Positions 43,295 through 51,932 of a DNA stretch of 64,000 nucleotides are shown here, piece by piece; within the stretch, counting starts at the first letter, position 1, and every line of letters begins with the position of its first letter. Position numbers and translations under genes: made by a program. Location: NCBI GenBank assembly GCA_964654605.1, contig CAZZLW010000073.1, forward strand, positions 1-64,000, written 5' to 3'. The stretch is from Raineya sp964654605. GTDB lineage: Bacteria > Bacteroidota > Bacteroidia > Cytophagales > Thermonemataceae. Under the pieces are notes generated by a model. It searched no databases. It had not been told where the DNA came from and worked only from the letters and a program-made list of their open reading frames with translations.

Positions 43295-45202
43295 ATGTGT
43301 GGCATTACAGGTGTTTTAGCTTTCAATGAAATAGGACGTTTTTCAATGATTAACTTGCAAAATGCAACAGATGCTCTTGTGCAGAGAGGTCCTGACTGGG
43401 GAGATACCTTTATTTCGTTTTGGGCAGGTTTGGGGCATCGTAGGCTTTCTATCATTGATACTTCCGAAACTGGGAATCAGCCCATTTCAGACCATACAGG
43501 CAGATATACTATTGTTTTCAATGGTGAAATTTACAATTACCAACAACTTCGTAAGCAACTTTCAGAAAAAGGTATCGCTTTCCGCACTCATAGCGATACC
43601 GAAGTGCTTTTGTATGCGTACATCACTTGGGGAACTTATGCTTTGGAACTTTTACACGGCTTTTTTGCTTTTGCCATTTACGACAAAGAACAAAATTCGC
43701 TTTTTCTGGCTCGCGACCGCTACGGCGTAAAACCTTTGCTATACTACCTTGATGAAGACCGCTTTCTTTTTGCCTCTGAAATGAAATCTATCATTCAGTA
43801 CGGCATAGAGAAAAAATTAAATTTATTGGCTTTGAGGCATTATTTGCATCTCAATTACATTCCTGCACCGCATACTATTTTTGAAAATATCTACAAACTC
43901 CCGCCTGCTCATTATGCTAAAATTCAGAATGGAAAAGTAGAAATAGACGCTTATTATCAAATTCCCAAGCATTACACCGAACACCCCTCACAGCTATCGT
44001 ATCAGGAGCAAAAAAGTCGCCTGAAAGACTTAATGCAAGCCTCTATTCGCAAGCGTTTGGTGGCAGATGTACCTGTGGGAGCATTTTTGAGCGGTGGGAT
44101 AGATTCTTCGGTGGCAGTGGCACTTGCCTCGCAAGAAGTAGAAAACTTGCAAACTTTTTCCATTGGTTATTATGAAAACAAATTTTTTGATGAAACACAC
44201 TACGCCGAAATAGTTGCCAAACATTTTCGCACCAAGCACACTACTTTCAAACTCTCTAACAAGGATTTGCTGGATAATTTGGAGGCTATGCTCAATTACC
44301 TTGATGAACCATTTGCCGATTCCTCGGCTTTGCCTGTATTTATTTTGAGCAAATTTGTCAAGCAGTTTGTAAAAGTAGCTATTTCGGGAGATGGAGCTGA
44401 TGAAATGTGGGGCGGCTACAACAAACATTTTGCCGAATATCAGATTAGAAAAGGAGGTATTTTGGCTAATTTGGTTAAAATACTCTTGCCTCTTTGGAAA
44501 AATTTGCCTCAATCAAGAAATCATTTTTGGAGTAATAAATTCAGGCAACTGGCTCGTTTCGCCGAAGGTGCAAATCTTTCGCCCCAAGAGCGTTATTGGC
44601 TTTGGGCAGGTTTTTGTAAAAATAACGAAGTAGAGCAACTTTTACACCCCACCTTACGCTCAGAAGCACAAGCAGAATATCAAAACGATAAGGAACGAAT
44701 TTTACAGCACCTGCAAAAAAAGGATATAGAAGGTTTGAATGAAGTCTTTTATACAGATATGCACCTTGTTTTGGCAGGTGATATGCTCGTAAAAGTAGAT
44801 TTGATGTCAATGGCAAATGGTTTGGAAGTACGAGAGCCTTTTTTAGACCACGAGCTTGTAAATTTTGTATTTTCTTTGCCCGTAAGTTCAAAAATAGATA
44901 AAGGTATTCGTAAAAAGTTGTTGCAAGATACTTTTAGAGATATTTTGCCTGTTGAAATTTACAAACGCCCCAAACACGGCTTTGAAGTTCCTTTGCTGGA
45001 CTGGCTTCGTACCGATTTGCGTTCTCTCATTGAAAACGACCTTCTGCAAGATAGATTTGTAGAAGAGCAAGGAATTTTTGATGTAGCAGAAGTAAAAAGA
45101 TTAAAAAATCAACTTTTCTCCCCCAACCCACAAGATAGCCACGCACGCATTTGGGGGCTTCTCGTATTTCAGCACTGGTGGAAAAGGTTTTGTAGAAGAT
45201 AA
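43295..45202 (+). CDS. asnB: Asparagine synthase, glutamine-hydrolysing
   Basis: A 635-residue enzyme. The frame opens earlier, but ATG 43295 gives MCGITGV, exposing the catalytic Cys2 after Met removal, as the family requires. The N-terminal class II glutaminase domain has the RRLSIID and NGEIYNY blocks. The synthetase domain has the SGGIDSS ATP-pyrophosphatase loop (near residue 262), the GDGADEMWGGY block and a KHGFEVP C-terminal motif. It makes asparagine from aspartate with glutamine as the nitrogen donor. It may alternatively transfer amide groups to cell-surface sugars, as in AsnB-like proteins of envelope loci; neighbours give no sign of that. Confidence 0.93.
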   Translation: MCGITGVLAFNEIGRFSMINLQNATDALVQRGPDWGDTFISFWAGLGHRRLSIIDTSETGNQPISDHTGRYTIVFNGEIYNYQQLRKQLSEKGIAFRTHSDTEVLLYAYITWGTYALELLHGFFAFAIYDKEQNSLFLARDRYGVKPLLYYLDEDRFLFASEMKSIIQYGIEKKLNLLALRHYLHLNYIPAPHTIFENIYKLPPAHYAKIQNGKVEIDAYYQIPKHYTEHPSQLSYQEQKSRLKDLMQASIRKRLVADVPVGAFLSGGIDSSVAVALASQEVENLQTFSIGYYENKFFDETHYAEIVAKHFRTKHTTFKLSNKDLLDNLEAMLNYLDEPFADSSALPVFILSKFVKQFVKVAISGDGADEMWGGYNKHFAEYQIRKGGILANLVKILLPLWKNLPQSRNHFWSNKFRQLARFAEGANLSPQERYWLWAGFCKNNEVEQLLHPTLRSEAQAEYQNDKERILQHLQKKDIEGLNEVFYTDMHLVLAGDMLVKVDLMSMANGLEVREPFLDHELVNFVFSLPVSSKIDKGIRKKLLQDTFRDILPVEIYKRPKHGFEVPLLDWLRTDLRSLIENDLLQDRFVEEQGIFDVAEVKRLKNQLFSPNPQDSHARIWGLLVFQHWWKRFCRR

Positions 45203-45289
45203 AATCTTGATGAAAAATTTTTATTTTTCCAAGCAACCTTTTTGCTACAAATCTCATCTTTAATGCAGAAAAACATACGGAAAGATTAT

Positions 45290-45838
45290 ATGCAAGAATC
45301 TGAACTAATCAAACTTTGTCAAAAAGGTGATAGGAAAGCCCAAAAATGCTTGTATGACCGATATGTAAAAAAATTATTGGGTATTTGCAAAAGATACCTT
45401 CCCGAAATCCAAGATGCAGAAGACGCTCTGATGAACGCTTTTTTGAAAATTTTTGAAAACATCAAAAATCTGCAAAAAGACTGCTGTTTGGAAATTTGGC
45501 TGAAACGCATAACTATCAATGAATGTCTTAGTATTTTAAGGAAAAAACGTATCTTTTTTGTAGATGCCCAAGAACAAAATAATCTTATGAGCCATTGGGA
45601 AAATGGTGAGGACTTGCTTCAAACCGAAGATTTATTGATTTGCCTACATAAATTGCCCGATGGCTATCGCACCGTTTTCAATTTGTATGTCATTGAAGGG
45701 TATTCTCACGAGGAAATTGCCCAAATGCTTGGCATTAGTGAAGGAACTTCAAAATCACAACTTTCAAGAGCAAGAAATCTTTTGCAAAAACACCTTGCTC
45801 AAATGAGTTTGCAAGAAAAAATCATTTACAAATCTTGA
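45290..45838 (+). CDS. ECF-type RNA polymerase sigma factor
   Basis: A 182-residue sigma-70-family protein. ATG 45290 starts at the beginning of region 2 (MQESELIKLCQKGDRKAQ); an upstream in-frame ATG at 45263 cannot be excluded. Region 2 continues through YLPEIQDAEDALMNAFLKIFENI; region 4 (about 120-175) has the Y-S-H-E-E-I-A-x-x-L-G-I-S-E-G-T-S-K-S helix-turn-helix. The region between the two is short, as in ECF sigma factors. The anti-sigma-like membrane gene starts 5 bp after its stop and a barrel gene follows, giving a typical three-gene ECF operon. Target promoters are unknown. Confidence 0.92.
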   Translation: MQESELIKLCQKGDRKAQKCLYDRYVKKLLGICKRYLPEIQDAEDALMNAFLKIFENIKNLQKDCCLEIWLKRITINECLSILRKKRIFFVDAQEQNNLMSHWENGEDLLQTEDLLICLHKLPDGYRTVFNLYVIEGYSHEEIAQMLGISEGTSKSQLSRARNLLQKHLAQMSLQEKIIYKS

Positions 45839-45843
45839 AAAAT

Positions 45844-46557
45844 ATGCAAGAACATCTGACTGATAAATTGTTTAGAGAAAAATTTACTGATTTTTCCTCA
45901 GAACCCTCTAAACATCTATGGGAAGTATTAGAAGAAAAATTAGAGCAGAAAAAAAGCAAACACAAAAAATACGTGTGGCTCTCTTGGGCTATCGTTTTTC
46001 TAATGGTTGCAACTTTTTTAATTTTTAACTTCATTCAAAATGAAAAAAAGTGGTATGCTAAAAATAATGCCTATGTCAAAAGCTCAAATTCCATTTCTAC
46101 AACTGCTTCTCATAATACCTCTACTAAACTATTAGACGTTGCTCCAAAAGAAATACTTCAAGAAAAAAAACAAGCAGAAAAACAAATAACAAGCCCAAGT
46201 CTTTCAAAAGAATTGCCACAAAGAAAATCCGATAGAAAATTTCATAAAACTACTACCCAAATGAAGGAAATTACAGAGAAAAGTATTGAAAAAGATACGC
46301 TACGCAAAGTCCAAGAAGTACTTTCAGACGAATTAAAAGCAAGCAAAGAATCTAATAATATCAATGATGATACACTCAAATCGCTACCTAAGCCTAAAGG
46401 CACAAAAATTATTATCAAATTACCCGAACCCGAACCTTCCAAAGAAGGAAAAGCAAGAGATTTTGCCTCAACAAAGTTTGGTAAATTTCTCAAAAATGTA
46501 CAAAAACTTAAAAACGCAGAACTTAAACTAACCCTTAATTCTAAATCACCCAACTAA
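45844..46557 (+). CDS. Putative single-pass anti-sigma factor
   Basis: A 237-residue protein starting 5 bp after the ECF sigma gene. ATG 45844 is preferred to a TTG at 45835 that overlaps the sigma stop codon. The cytoplasmic part (1-43) has the DKLFREKFTDFSSEPSKHLW motif, seen in anti-sigma-like proteins next to ECF sigma genes in Bacteroidota. A transmembrane helix (about 44-64) and a long Lys/Ser/Thr-rich periplasmic tail follow. Absence of zinc-binding HxxxCxxC residues sets it apart from ZAS-type anti-sigmas. It is probably held at the inner membrane, and RseP could act on it (inference). Confidence 0.83.
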   Translation: MQEHLTDKLFREKFTDFSSEPSKHLWEVLEEKLEQKKSKHKKYVWLSWAIVFLMVATFLIFNFIQNEKKWYAKNNAYVKSSNSISTTASHNTSTKLLDVAPKEILQEKKQAEKQITSPSLSKELPQRKSDRKFHKTTTQMKEITEKSIEKDTLRKVQEVLSDELKASKESNNINDDTLKSLPKPKGTKIIIKLPEPEPSKEGKARDFASTKFGKFLKNVQKLKNAELKLTLNSKSPN

Positions 46558-46569
46558 ATCCTTAAAAGT

Positions 46570-47487
46570 ATGAAAAAGTTTTGTTTTTTACTTGCTATGC
46601 TGGCAAGTGCTTGCGTGAGCATTGCCCAAGATACTATACAGATTGAAATTGGTGAAAAATCCAAAGTAATTGTTACAAGCCAAGACCGCAACAGCTTGCT
46701 AAAACTACGAGAGTATGATTTCAACAAAATCATTCATAAAGCTATACAAGAATTGGATAGCAATGCTAAAGATAAAGAATCTTGGACAATTTTTGCAACT
46801 GATTTTGATGATGAAGGTGTCAGAATTTTTGTTAAAGAAGAAAATAATAAAAAAGACACATCGGAAATCAAAAAGAACTATTCCAAATGGATTGTAGATA
46901 TAGGTTTGAATAATTATCTTGAAAAAAATGTTGGTTTCCCTGATAAAAATAATGCCCCCTACCGTTTACAAACTTTTAATTCGGTTTATATCGGTGTGGG
47001 AAAAATTTGGTATTTCAGATTAGGTGGCAAAAATAGTCCTTTTTCTATCAGAACAGGTCTGATGTTTGATTGGTATAATTTCCGTTTTGTTCCACAAAAC
47101 TATATGATAGCCAACAACAATGGAATAACTTGGGGAAACTATTTGCAAGATTTTGAAAAACCTATTCAAAAATCCAAATTGGTGGTTTCTTATTTACAAA
47201 TCCCTTTAATGTTGCGAGCAAAATTTTTCATTGGCGATACTCCCATAAGATTAGGCATTGGTGGCTATGCTGGTTTGCGTTTGGGGAGCAGAACTAAATA
47301 CAAATTAGATAGTGAGGAAAAAGTACGCGAAAAGGATAGTTTTTATTTAAGCAACTTCCGATATGGTTTGGAGGGAAATCTGGGTATTGGCGGGCTTACC
47401 CTATTTTGTAAATATGATTTGAATTCTCTTTTTAGCACGCAACAAGCACCTAATCTAAATGCACTAAGTTTCGGAATAAGGCTGTAA
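46570..47487 (+). CDS. PorT-like outer membrane beta-barrel protein, ECF operon
   Basis: A 305-residue protein with a signal peptide (cleavage near SIA-Q, residue 20). The N-terminal part (about 20-100) is charged with little structure visible. The C-terminal two-thirds shows beta strands with the GLMFDWYNFRF, LQIPLMLRAKF and GIGGYAGLRLG blocks typical of the PorT/OMP_b-brl family, ending in NALSFGIRL. The gene starts 12 bp after the anti-sigma-like gene, making it the last member of a sigma, anti-sigma, barrel operon. The barrel at 62200-62913 has the same plan and is probably a paralogue. A strong terminator follows. Confidence 0.85.
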   Translation: MKKFCFLLAMLASACVSIAQDTIQIEIGEKSKVIVTSQDRNSLLKLREYDFNKIIHKAIQELDSNAKDKESWTIFATDFDDEGVRIFVKEENNKKDTSEIKKNYSKWIVDIGLNNYLEKNVGFPDKNNAPYRLQTFNSVYIGVGKIWYFRLGGKNSPFSIRTGLMFDWYNFRFVPQNYMIANNNGITWGNYLQDFEKPIQKSKLVVSYLQIPLMLRAKFFIGDTPIRLGIGGYAGLRLGSRTKYKLDSEEKVREKDSFYLSNFRYGLEGNLGIGGLTLFCKYDLNSLFSTQQAPNLNALSFGIRL

Positions 47488-47500
47488 GCCGAAGCATCAG

Positions 47501-47539
47501 AAGTAATCATTTACTTTCAAAAAAAGTAAATGATTACTT
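47501..47539. terminator. Convergent bidirectional terminator with 17-bp stem
   Basis: Perfect 17-bp arms (AAGTAATCATTTACTTT and its complement), 5-nt loop, with T-rich 3' ends on both strands. It lies between the ECF operon (+) and the STAS-like gene (-), whose TAA stop at 47534-47536 is inside the stem. Confidence 0.92.
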
Positions 47540-47941
47540 TCTCAGCCACTCACAAGCCTCTTTCCCCTCGCTGAATATACCAAAAAAACGCTTGTAAAAT
47601 TGTATTTGCTTGGATAGTTTGAGGCACAGATTATCCAAAGATACTTTCTGCACAACATTGGTGCTGATGAGAAAAGCTACCTTGCGTAAGCCCAACTGCA
47701 TAGCCACAGGCAACCAATGGCACACAATCCAATCGTTAGAACTCACCCAAGAGGTCTGACAGCAAGAAACATCAACAAACAAATTGCCCGTCTTTTGCAA
47801 ACGCATAAAACCCAACACCTCGTTCAAGCCGTTGCGAATTTGTTCGGGTAAAACTTTCTCCTTCCAAATAATTTTGGTACAATTCTCCTCCAATTCTACG
47901 GCATAGCCTTCATTTTCATAATGCCTCACTTGCTCTAACAT
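47534..47941 (-). CDS. STAS/SpoIIAA-like protein
   Basis: A 135-residue cytoplasmic protein. The first half is strand-rich with W-K-E-K-V and a LNEVLGFMRLQKTGNLFVDV segment. A conserved-looking WVSSNDWIVCHWLPVAMQLGLRKVAF block follows, and it ends in FGIFSEGKEACEWL. This plan matches the SpoIIAA-like/STAS proteins of Bacteroidota, which are not strictly anti-anti-sigma factors. A link with the SpoIIE-type phosphatase at 24688-26073 is possible but only inferred from family. Single gene. Confidence 0.75.
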   Translation of the reverse strand: MLEQVRHYENEGYAVELEENCTKIIWKEKVLPEQIRNGLNEVLGFMRLQKTGNLFVDVSCCQTSWVSSNDWIVCHWLPVAMQLGLRKVAFLISTNVVQKVSLDNLCLKLSKQIQFYKRFFGIFSEGKEACEWLRK

Positions 47942-48131
47942 AGAAACATAGTTTGATATGACAACAACAAAGTTACCAAATTGTTTTCAATTTTTTAAGC
48001 AAATGTAAGTTTTATGAACAAATTTTGTAAAAAGATAGGATAAGTTCAAATGGTTTAAGGTTCAAAAATTTGAACGTTTGGGATAAAGTATTTTCCTGCT
48101 TTCTGTTTCTTTGCTCCTATCTCCTAAAAAT

Positions 48132-48875
48132 CTAAGTGCTTTTGATTTCCCTTGCAGGCATTTCTTTGGAAAAGAACTTACGCAATTTCCAAGTTGGTAT
48201 GCTGATATGTGCTTTGATAAGAAAAATTTTATCTGTACCCTGTGTTTTACCCCAAGCGGAAATATTATCCAAATAGTCGGTAGTAGGGCGAAGCCAAGAA
48301 ACTTGCAAGCCTATTCCATAGCCATTTTTCAAAAGAAAAATAGTACCCAAACTGGTCGGGAAAATAGCTGTAATATTGCCATAAACTTCCCCCGCAGGAC
48401 GAGTAGTGAGCAAATTTTGCAGTCTTTCGCCGTTTTCATTTTTGGGCATATAACGCATAAGTCCTATACCTTGCGAAATATAAGCTATCCAATACTTTTT
48501 TCGGATAAAATTATATTGCAAATCTGCCTGAAAGGTGAAAATATTGGAGCGAAAAAATAAATTAGGTCGGCTGTTTTCATCAAATTCATAGGCATAATTT
48601 TGCCCCCGTACCGAACCAATGCTGATATTGATATGAGCATTCCAACGCTTTTTTTTGGCAAACTTTATTCCCAAATGCAAAGCAGAGCTAAACAATTCGT
48701 ATCCCTGAGCCAAATCTCCTTTGTAGGCATTGCCGCTCACTCCTATTTCCCAAAGTTGCATAAGGCGGTACCGCTGAAAAGTATCCACAGGAACAACTTG
48801 TAAGCTATCTTGGGCAAAAACTAAAACAAAATTTGCAGTTACAAGGAAAACTATCAAAAAACTTTTCATACTCAT
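48132..48875 (-). CDS. PorG-like (DUF6089) outer membrane protein
   Basis: A 247-residue protein with a signal peptide (cleavage near VFA-Q). It has two possible ATG starts (48875 and 48869). The mature N-terminus has the WEIGVSGNAYKGDL block and later repeated beta strands with FRSNIFTFQADLQYNF, resembling PorG/DUF6089 proteins. PorG is an outer-membrane lipoprotein-type component linked to the PorK/PorN ring of the type IX secretion system in related bacteria. Here the barrel is short and the name is only a family-level suggestion; other T9SS core genes are not in the window. Confidence 0.72.
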   Translation of the reverse strand: MSMKSFLIVFLVTANFVLVFAQDSLQVVPVDTFQRYRLMQLWEIGVSGNAYKGDLAQGYELFSSALHLGIKFAKKKRWNAHINISIGSVRGQNYAYEFDENSRPNLFFRSNIFTFQADLQYNFIRKKYWIAYISQGIGLMRYMPKNENGERLQNLLTTRPAGEVYGNITAIFPTSLGTIFLLKNGYGIGLQVSWLRPTTDYLDNISAWGKTQGTDKIFLIKAHISIPTWKLRKFFSKEMPAREIKST

Positions 48876-49074
48876 TATTTAGCAAGTAAAGTTAAAGACT
48901 TTTCTTGTTTTTTCAAAATTTTTCAAAAACTTAAAAATCAAACCTTTACACAAAGCGAAATTCTTTTAGCCTAAAAATACACGAGTAAGTTTTAGATTTT
49001 TTTCAAAATTTTATTGCAGTATTGAAGTTTTTTTAGCTACTTTAAGGTGAAAAACCAAAGAACACTAAAATAGT

Positions 49075-49992
49075 ATGGAAGGGATTAGCTTTATCATAGA
49101 TTCAAGAGGTAGAAAAATTGCGGCACAGATAGATATTATCAAGCACGCTGATATTTGGGAAGAGTTTTATTCGCAATGGTACTTGAATAAATGGTGGAAA
49201 AATCTTGAAAAGGCTTGGCAAATGGCTTTCAAAGAGGCTATCCGTATGGATATTGATGATGAGCCTACCATAGAACAACTGAAAGAAATTTCGGAACTCA
49301 AATTCTTTGTTTGCAAAGATTATCGCATTGATAGCCTTGAACCTTTGGAAGCTCTACCTCATCTGGAAACGCTTGTCATTGCCGAAACCGAAGTTTCTGA
49401 TTTAGAGCTTGTAAAGCAATTTGAAAATCTTACGCATCTGGATTTGATGAAAACTCCTGTACGCAGTTTAGAGCCTTTGCGTTATATGCGTAGATTGGAG
49501 GAAATTTATTTCCACGATACTTCTGTCAATTCATTAGAACCACTTTCACACCTTTTCGGACTGCATACACTCGCTTTCGGTAAAACCAAAGTCAAAGACC
49601 TTACCCCCCTGCAAAACCTACGCCGTATGGAGAAAATCTTTGCCGCCGAATGTTTGGTAGAAGACCTCTCCCCTATTGCAGGACTTGAAAAAATGCAATA
49701 CCTCAATTTGCAAAAAACACGTATCAAATCTATTGAACCTCTGAAAAAATTTAGATATTTAGAAGAACTCTACATTCAACATACAGCAGTAGAAAGCATT
49801 GAGCCTCTACGAGCTATGTATCGTTTGGAAAGTTTAGGTATTAGCCATACGAAAGTCAAAAGTCTTGAACCTATTATGCCTTTGCGGGCTTTGCGTAATT
49901 TGTATTGCTACAACACGCAAATACCCCAAGAGGAGATTGATGAGTTCAAAAGAACACACCCCAAATGTAAAGTAGTGCAAGAGGATTTTTAG
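49075..49992 (+). CDS. Leucine-rich-repeat protein, cytoplasmic
   Basis: A 305-residue protein with no signal peptide. After an N-terminal region (1-78) come about eight leucine-rich repeats of about 22 residues (from about residue 80 to 285), with the internalin-like pattern L-E-P-L-x-x-L-x-x-L-E-x-L-x-I-x-x-T-x-V. The last repeat is followed by an EEIDEFKRTHPKCKVV cap, typical of the end of such arrays. Probably a protein-binding scaffold. The absence of a signal peptide is unusual for bacterial LRR proteins of internalin type. Terminated by the hairpin at 50016-50056. Confidence 0.87.
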   Translation: MEGISFIIDSRGRKIAAQIDIIKHADIWEEFYSQWYLNKWWKNLEKAWQMAFKEAIRMDIDDEPTIEQLKEISELKFFVCKDYRIDSLEPLEALPHLETLVIAETEVSDLELVKQFENLTHLDLMKTPVRSLEPLRYMRRLEEIYFHDTSVNSLEPLSHLFGLHTLAFGKTKVKDLTPLQNLRRMEKIFAAECLVEDLSPIAGLEKMQYLNLQKTRIKSIEPLKKFRYLEELYIQHTAVESIEPLRAMYRLESLGISHTKVKSLEPIMPLRALRNLYCYNTQIPQEEIDEFKRTHPKCKVVQEDF

Positions 49993-50015
49993 TGCTTTTA
50001 ATTGTCATTGTAGCT

Positions 50016-50056
50016 ATAATTTGCTGATGTAATCTCTGATTATATCAGCAAATTAT
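50016..50056. terminator. Convergent terminator between LRR gene and minus-strand gene
   Basis: A 13-bp stem (ATAATTTGCTGAT / ATCAGCAAATTAT) with a 15-nt loop lies between the stop of the LRR gene (49992) and the stop of the convergent gene (50061). Confidence 0.75.
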
Positions 50057-50060
50057 TCTA

Positions 50061-50408
50061 TCATCTTTGCTCAACTTGCAATCTACCATTACCATTGCCA
50101 TATACCCTTTCTAAATTCACATTCAGCATATCGGAAGTAGAAATGCGTCTTAGATTCACGTCCATTTCTTGCAAACCTTTGATATTGACATCAATAGCAC
50201 CATTACTATTCATAGGAACAAGAATAAACTTTGCCCCTTCGGGATACTTTACAGGCTGGAATTGCATTGGCTGAACTGCATTTTGTGGTACAGCTTGCAC
50301 TGCATTTCCCTGACGTTCAATCAAGATTTGGTTTTGTACCAAAATACCCACCAAACAAAAAGCTATGATGGTGAGAACAGCGTTGAAATAGATTTGTGAG
50401 GTTTTCAT
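50061..50408 (-). CDS. Small membrane-anchored protein of unknown function
   Basis: A 115-residue protein. ATG 50408 is chosen; upstream in-frame sequence runs back into the previous gene. A short basic start (MKTSQIYF) is followed by one hydrophobic helix (about 9-25), then a Gln/Asn/Val-rich segment and a C-terminal stretch with small beta strands. It is probably an inner-membrane anchor with a periplasmic tail, and no family is recognised. The DUF3592-like gene ends 26 bp before its start, so they are probably co-transcribed. Confidence 0.65.
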   Translation of the reverse strand: MKTSQIYFNAVLTIIAFCLVGILVQNQILIERQGNAVQAVPQNAVQPMQFQPVKYPEGAKFILVPMNSNGAIDVNIKGLQEMDVNLRRISTSDMLNVNLERVYGNGNGRLQVEQR

Positions 50409-50434
50409 TTTTTTAAGGGTTTGAGGGTGAAATT

Positions 50435-50941
50435 TTATCTTTTGAGTATTTTTTTGCTCAACCAAAGCAATAAAAGGTAAATTACCATAAGCAAAGCACC
50501 ATAGATTAAGCTAATGCCTTTTTGTGGAATAAAAACAAAAAGATAACCCGTTATTATTAAAAATATACCACCAAAAAAATATCTAATGAACTCTAACATT
50601 TCAAAATTGATGTCCCACACAATTACTTTATTGTAATCTTCTTTGGGAAAAGCAACCATCGTTTTTTTACCGACTTGCATAAAGTTAAGAGAGTTTTCAT
50701 TATTTATACCTAATTCTGCTTTTCCAACATTAGGAATTTCGTAAGAAAGAATAGGAACTGAATATGTGCCCCCTTCTCGGTCAGCAGTATCTCCTGACCA
50801 TTCACGCTTATCAATTCTCACGACTTGGGCAGGAACTTTGATGTACTTCCTAATCCGCTTGATTTTTCGCCAAGCCATAATAAGTACAACTAACAGCATT
50901 ATTAAGCCCGAAGTGCCTACAACGTATCCAAATCCTTCCAT
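50435..50941 (-). CDS. DUF3592-like membrane protein
   Basis: A 168-residue protein with one N-terminal transmembrane helix (about 5-25), a soluble beta domain with VPAQVVRIDKREWSGD and YEIPNVGKAELGIN strands, and a pair of C-terminal transmembrane helices (about 117-162). This plan matches DUF3592 proteins, small membrane proteins of unknown role. It lies 18 bp after the YwqG-like gene and 26 bp before the small membrane gene on the same strand, so three genes form one cluster. Confidence 0.75.
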   Translation of the reverse strand: MEGFGYVVGTSGLIMLLVVLIMAWRKIKRIRKYIKVPAQVVRIDKREWSGDTADREGGTYSVPILSYEIPNVGKAELGINNENSLNFMQVGKKTMVAFPKEDYNKVIVWDINFEMLEFIRYFFGGIFLIITGYLFVFIPQKGISLIYGALLMVIYLLLLWLSKKILKR

Positions 50942-50959
50942 ACAATTTGAGAAAAAGGT

Positions 50960-51760
50960 CTAACCGCAATCCCAATTATACAAGATATCGGAAAAGTCGG
51001 CTTTTTTTAGTTTTTCGCCATTGATAAAAAAGTGGGCAATCCCCATATCACCCCATTGAATGCACTCGGTAGATTCTATCTGCAAAAGAAGTGTATCATA
51101 TTTTCTGAATGTTTCTTCCTCGTAGCGTGGGTCTTCTTGGATAAAAGAGGCGTAACCACCGAGTTTGCTTCCCCAATTACTCACATTGCTCGCGAGCCAA
51201 TCAGCAAGTTCGAAGTCATTTTGAAAAAGTATCTCTTCAAATTCATCATACCTATCTCCCATAGCGTATTGTAAATTAAGGTCGCCAACACTTGCGTATT
51301 CTTCTTGCAGAGAAAATTCCAATTTTTGGGCTATAAATGGCTTATCAAAAGGGGAATATTTGGGTTTGGGGAGTTTTGGCAAATCTCTTTGATGATTATT
51401 TTTATCTATTTCAGGGAAAAATAACACCTTAAAACCAACCTGCTCACTCGGATTGCCTAAATCCAAGCCATACATTTCGTTATCTGCAATATAGATTTGT
51501 AAAAGCCCTTTTTGAGGAAGATAATCGAGCGGCGGAACTTCCTCAAAATTGATTTGAGCAAGCAAATACATATAATTTCCTTCGCCATCTGTGGGATATT
51601 CTACACCCATAGGCAAAAAGGGCATTCCTGCAAACTTACTTTGCCAAAGCTCTACATTTTTGCTGGGTTTGCTGGTGATTTTTACGAATTTTTTACGAGT
51701 CTTTTCAAAAACATCTTGAAAGGCTTGCAATTCGGCGGGAAAATATGAAAAATCTATCAT
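50960..51760 (-). CDS. YwqG/DUF1963 family protein
   Basis: A 266-residue cytoplasmic protein. The signature is a central SKFAGMPFLPMGVEYPTDG region followed by MYLLAQINFEEVPPL and GLLQIYIADNEMYGL, which match the DUF1963 (YwqG) family. No catalytic residues are agreed for this family, and many members are linked to toxin-antitoxin or polymorphic-toxin loci. The C-terminal ECIQWGDMGIAHFFIN block also fits. First of three closely spaced minus-strand genes. Confidence 0.85.
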   Translation of the reverse strand: MIDFSYFPAELQAFQDVFEKTRKKFVKITSKPSKNVELWQSKFAGMPFLPMGVEYPTDGEGNYMYLLAQINFEEVPPLDYLPQKGLLQIYIADNEMYGLDLGNPSEQVGFKVLFFPEIDKNNHQRDLPKLPKPKYSPFDKPFIAQKLEFSLQEEYASVGDLNLQYAMGDRYDEFEEILFQNDFELADWLASNVSNWGSKLGGYASFIQEDPRYEEETFRKYDTLLLQIESTECIQWGDMGIAHFFINGEKLKKADFSDILYNWDCG

Positions 51761-51932
51761 ACAAATTGAGGTTATGGTTGCATTTTTCTTTTCTAAACTT
51801 ATCTAAACACATATAAACTTACCAAAAAATTTCGGAAATATCACAAATTTGATATGAAGTTTTTGTTAAAGATTTGTTGGCTAGTAGCAAGTTCATCGCT
51901 TGCCCTCGTTTTTTACATTTCTGCATCATTAT

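Noticed and set aside
44030..44512. Long minus-strand frame within asnB and similar opposite-strand frames in other genes
   Set aside because: They lie inside strongly conserved genes on the other strand and show no family features or signal peptides.
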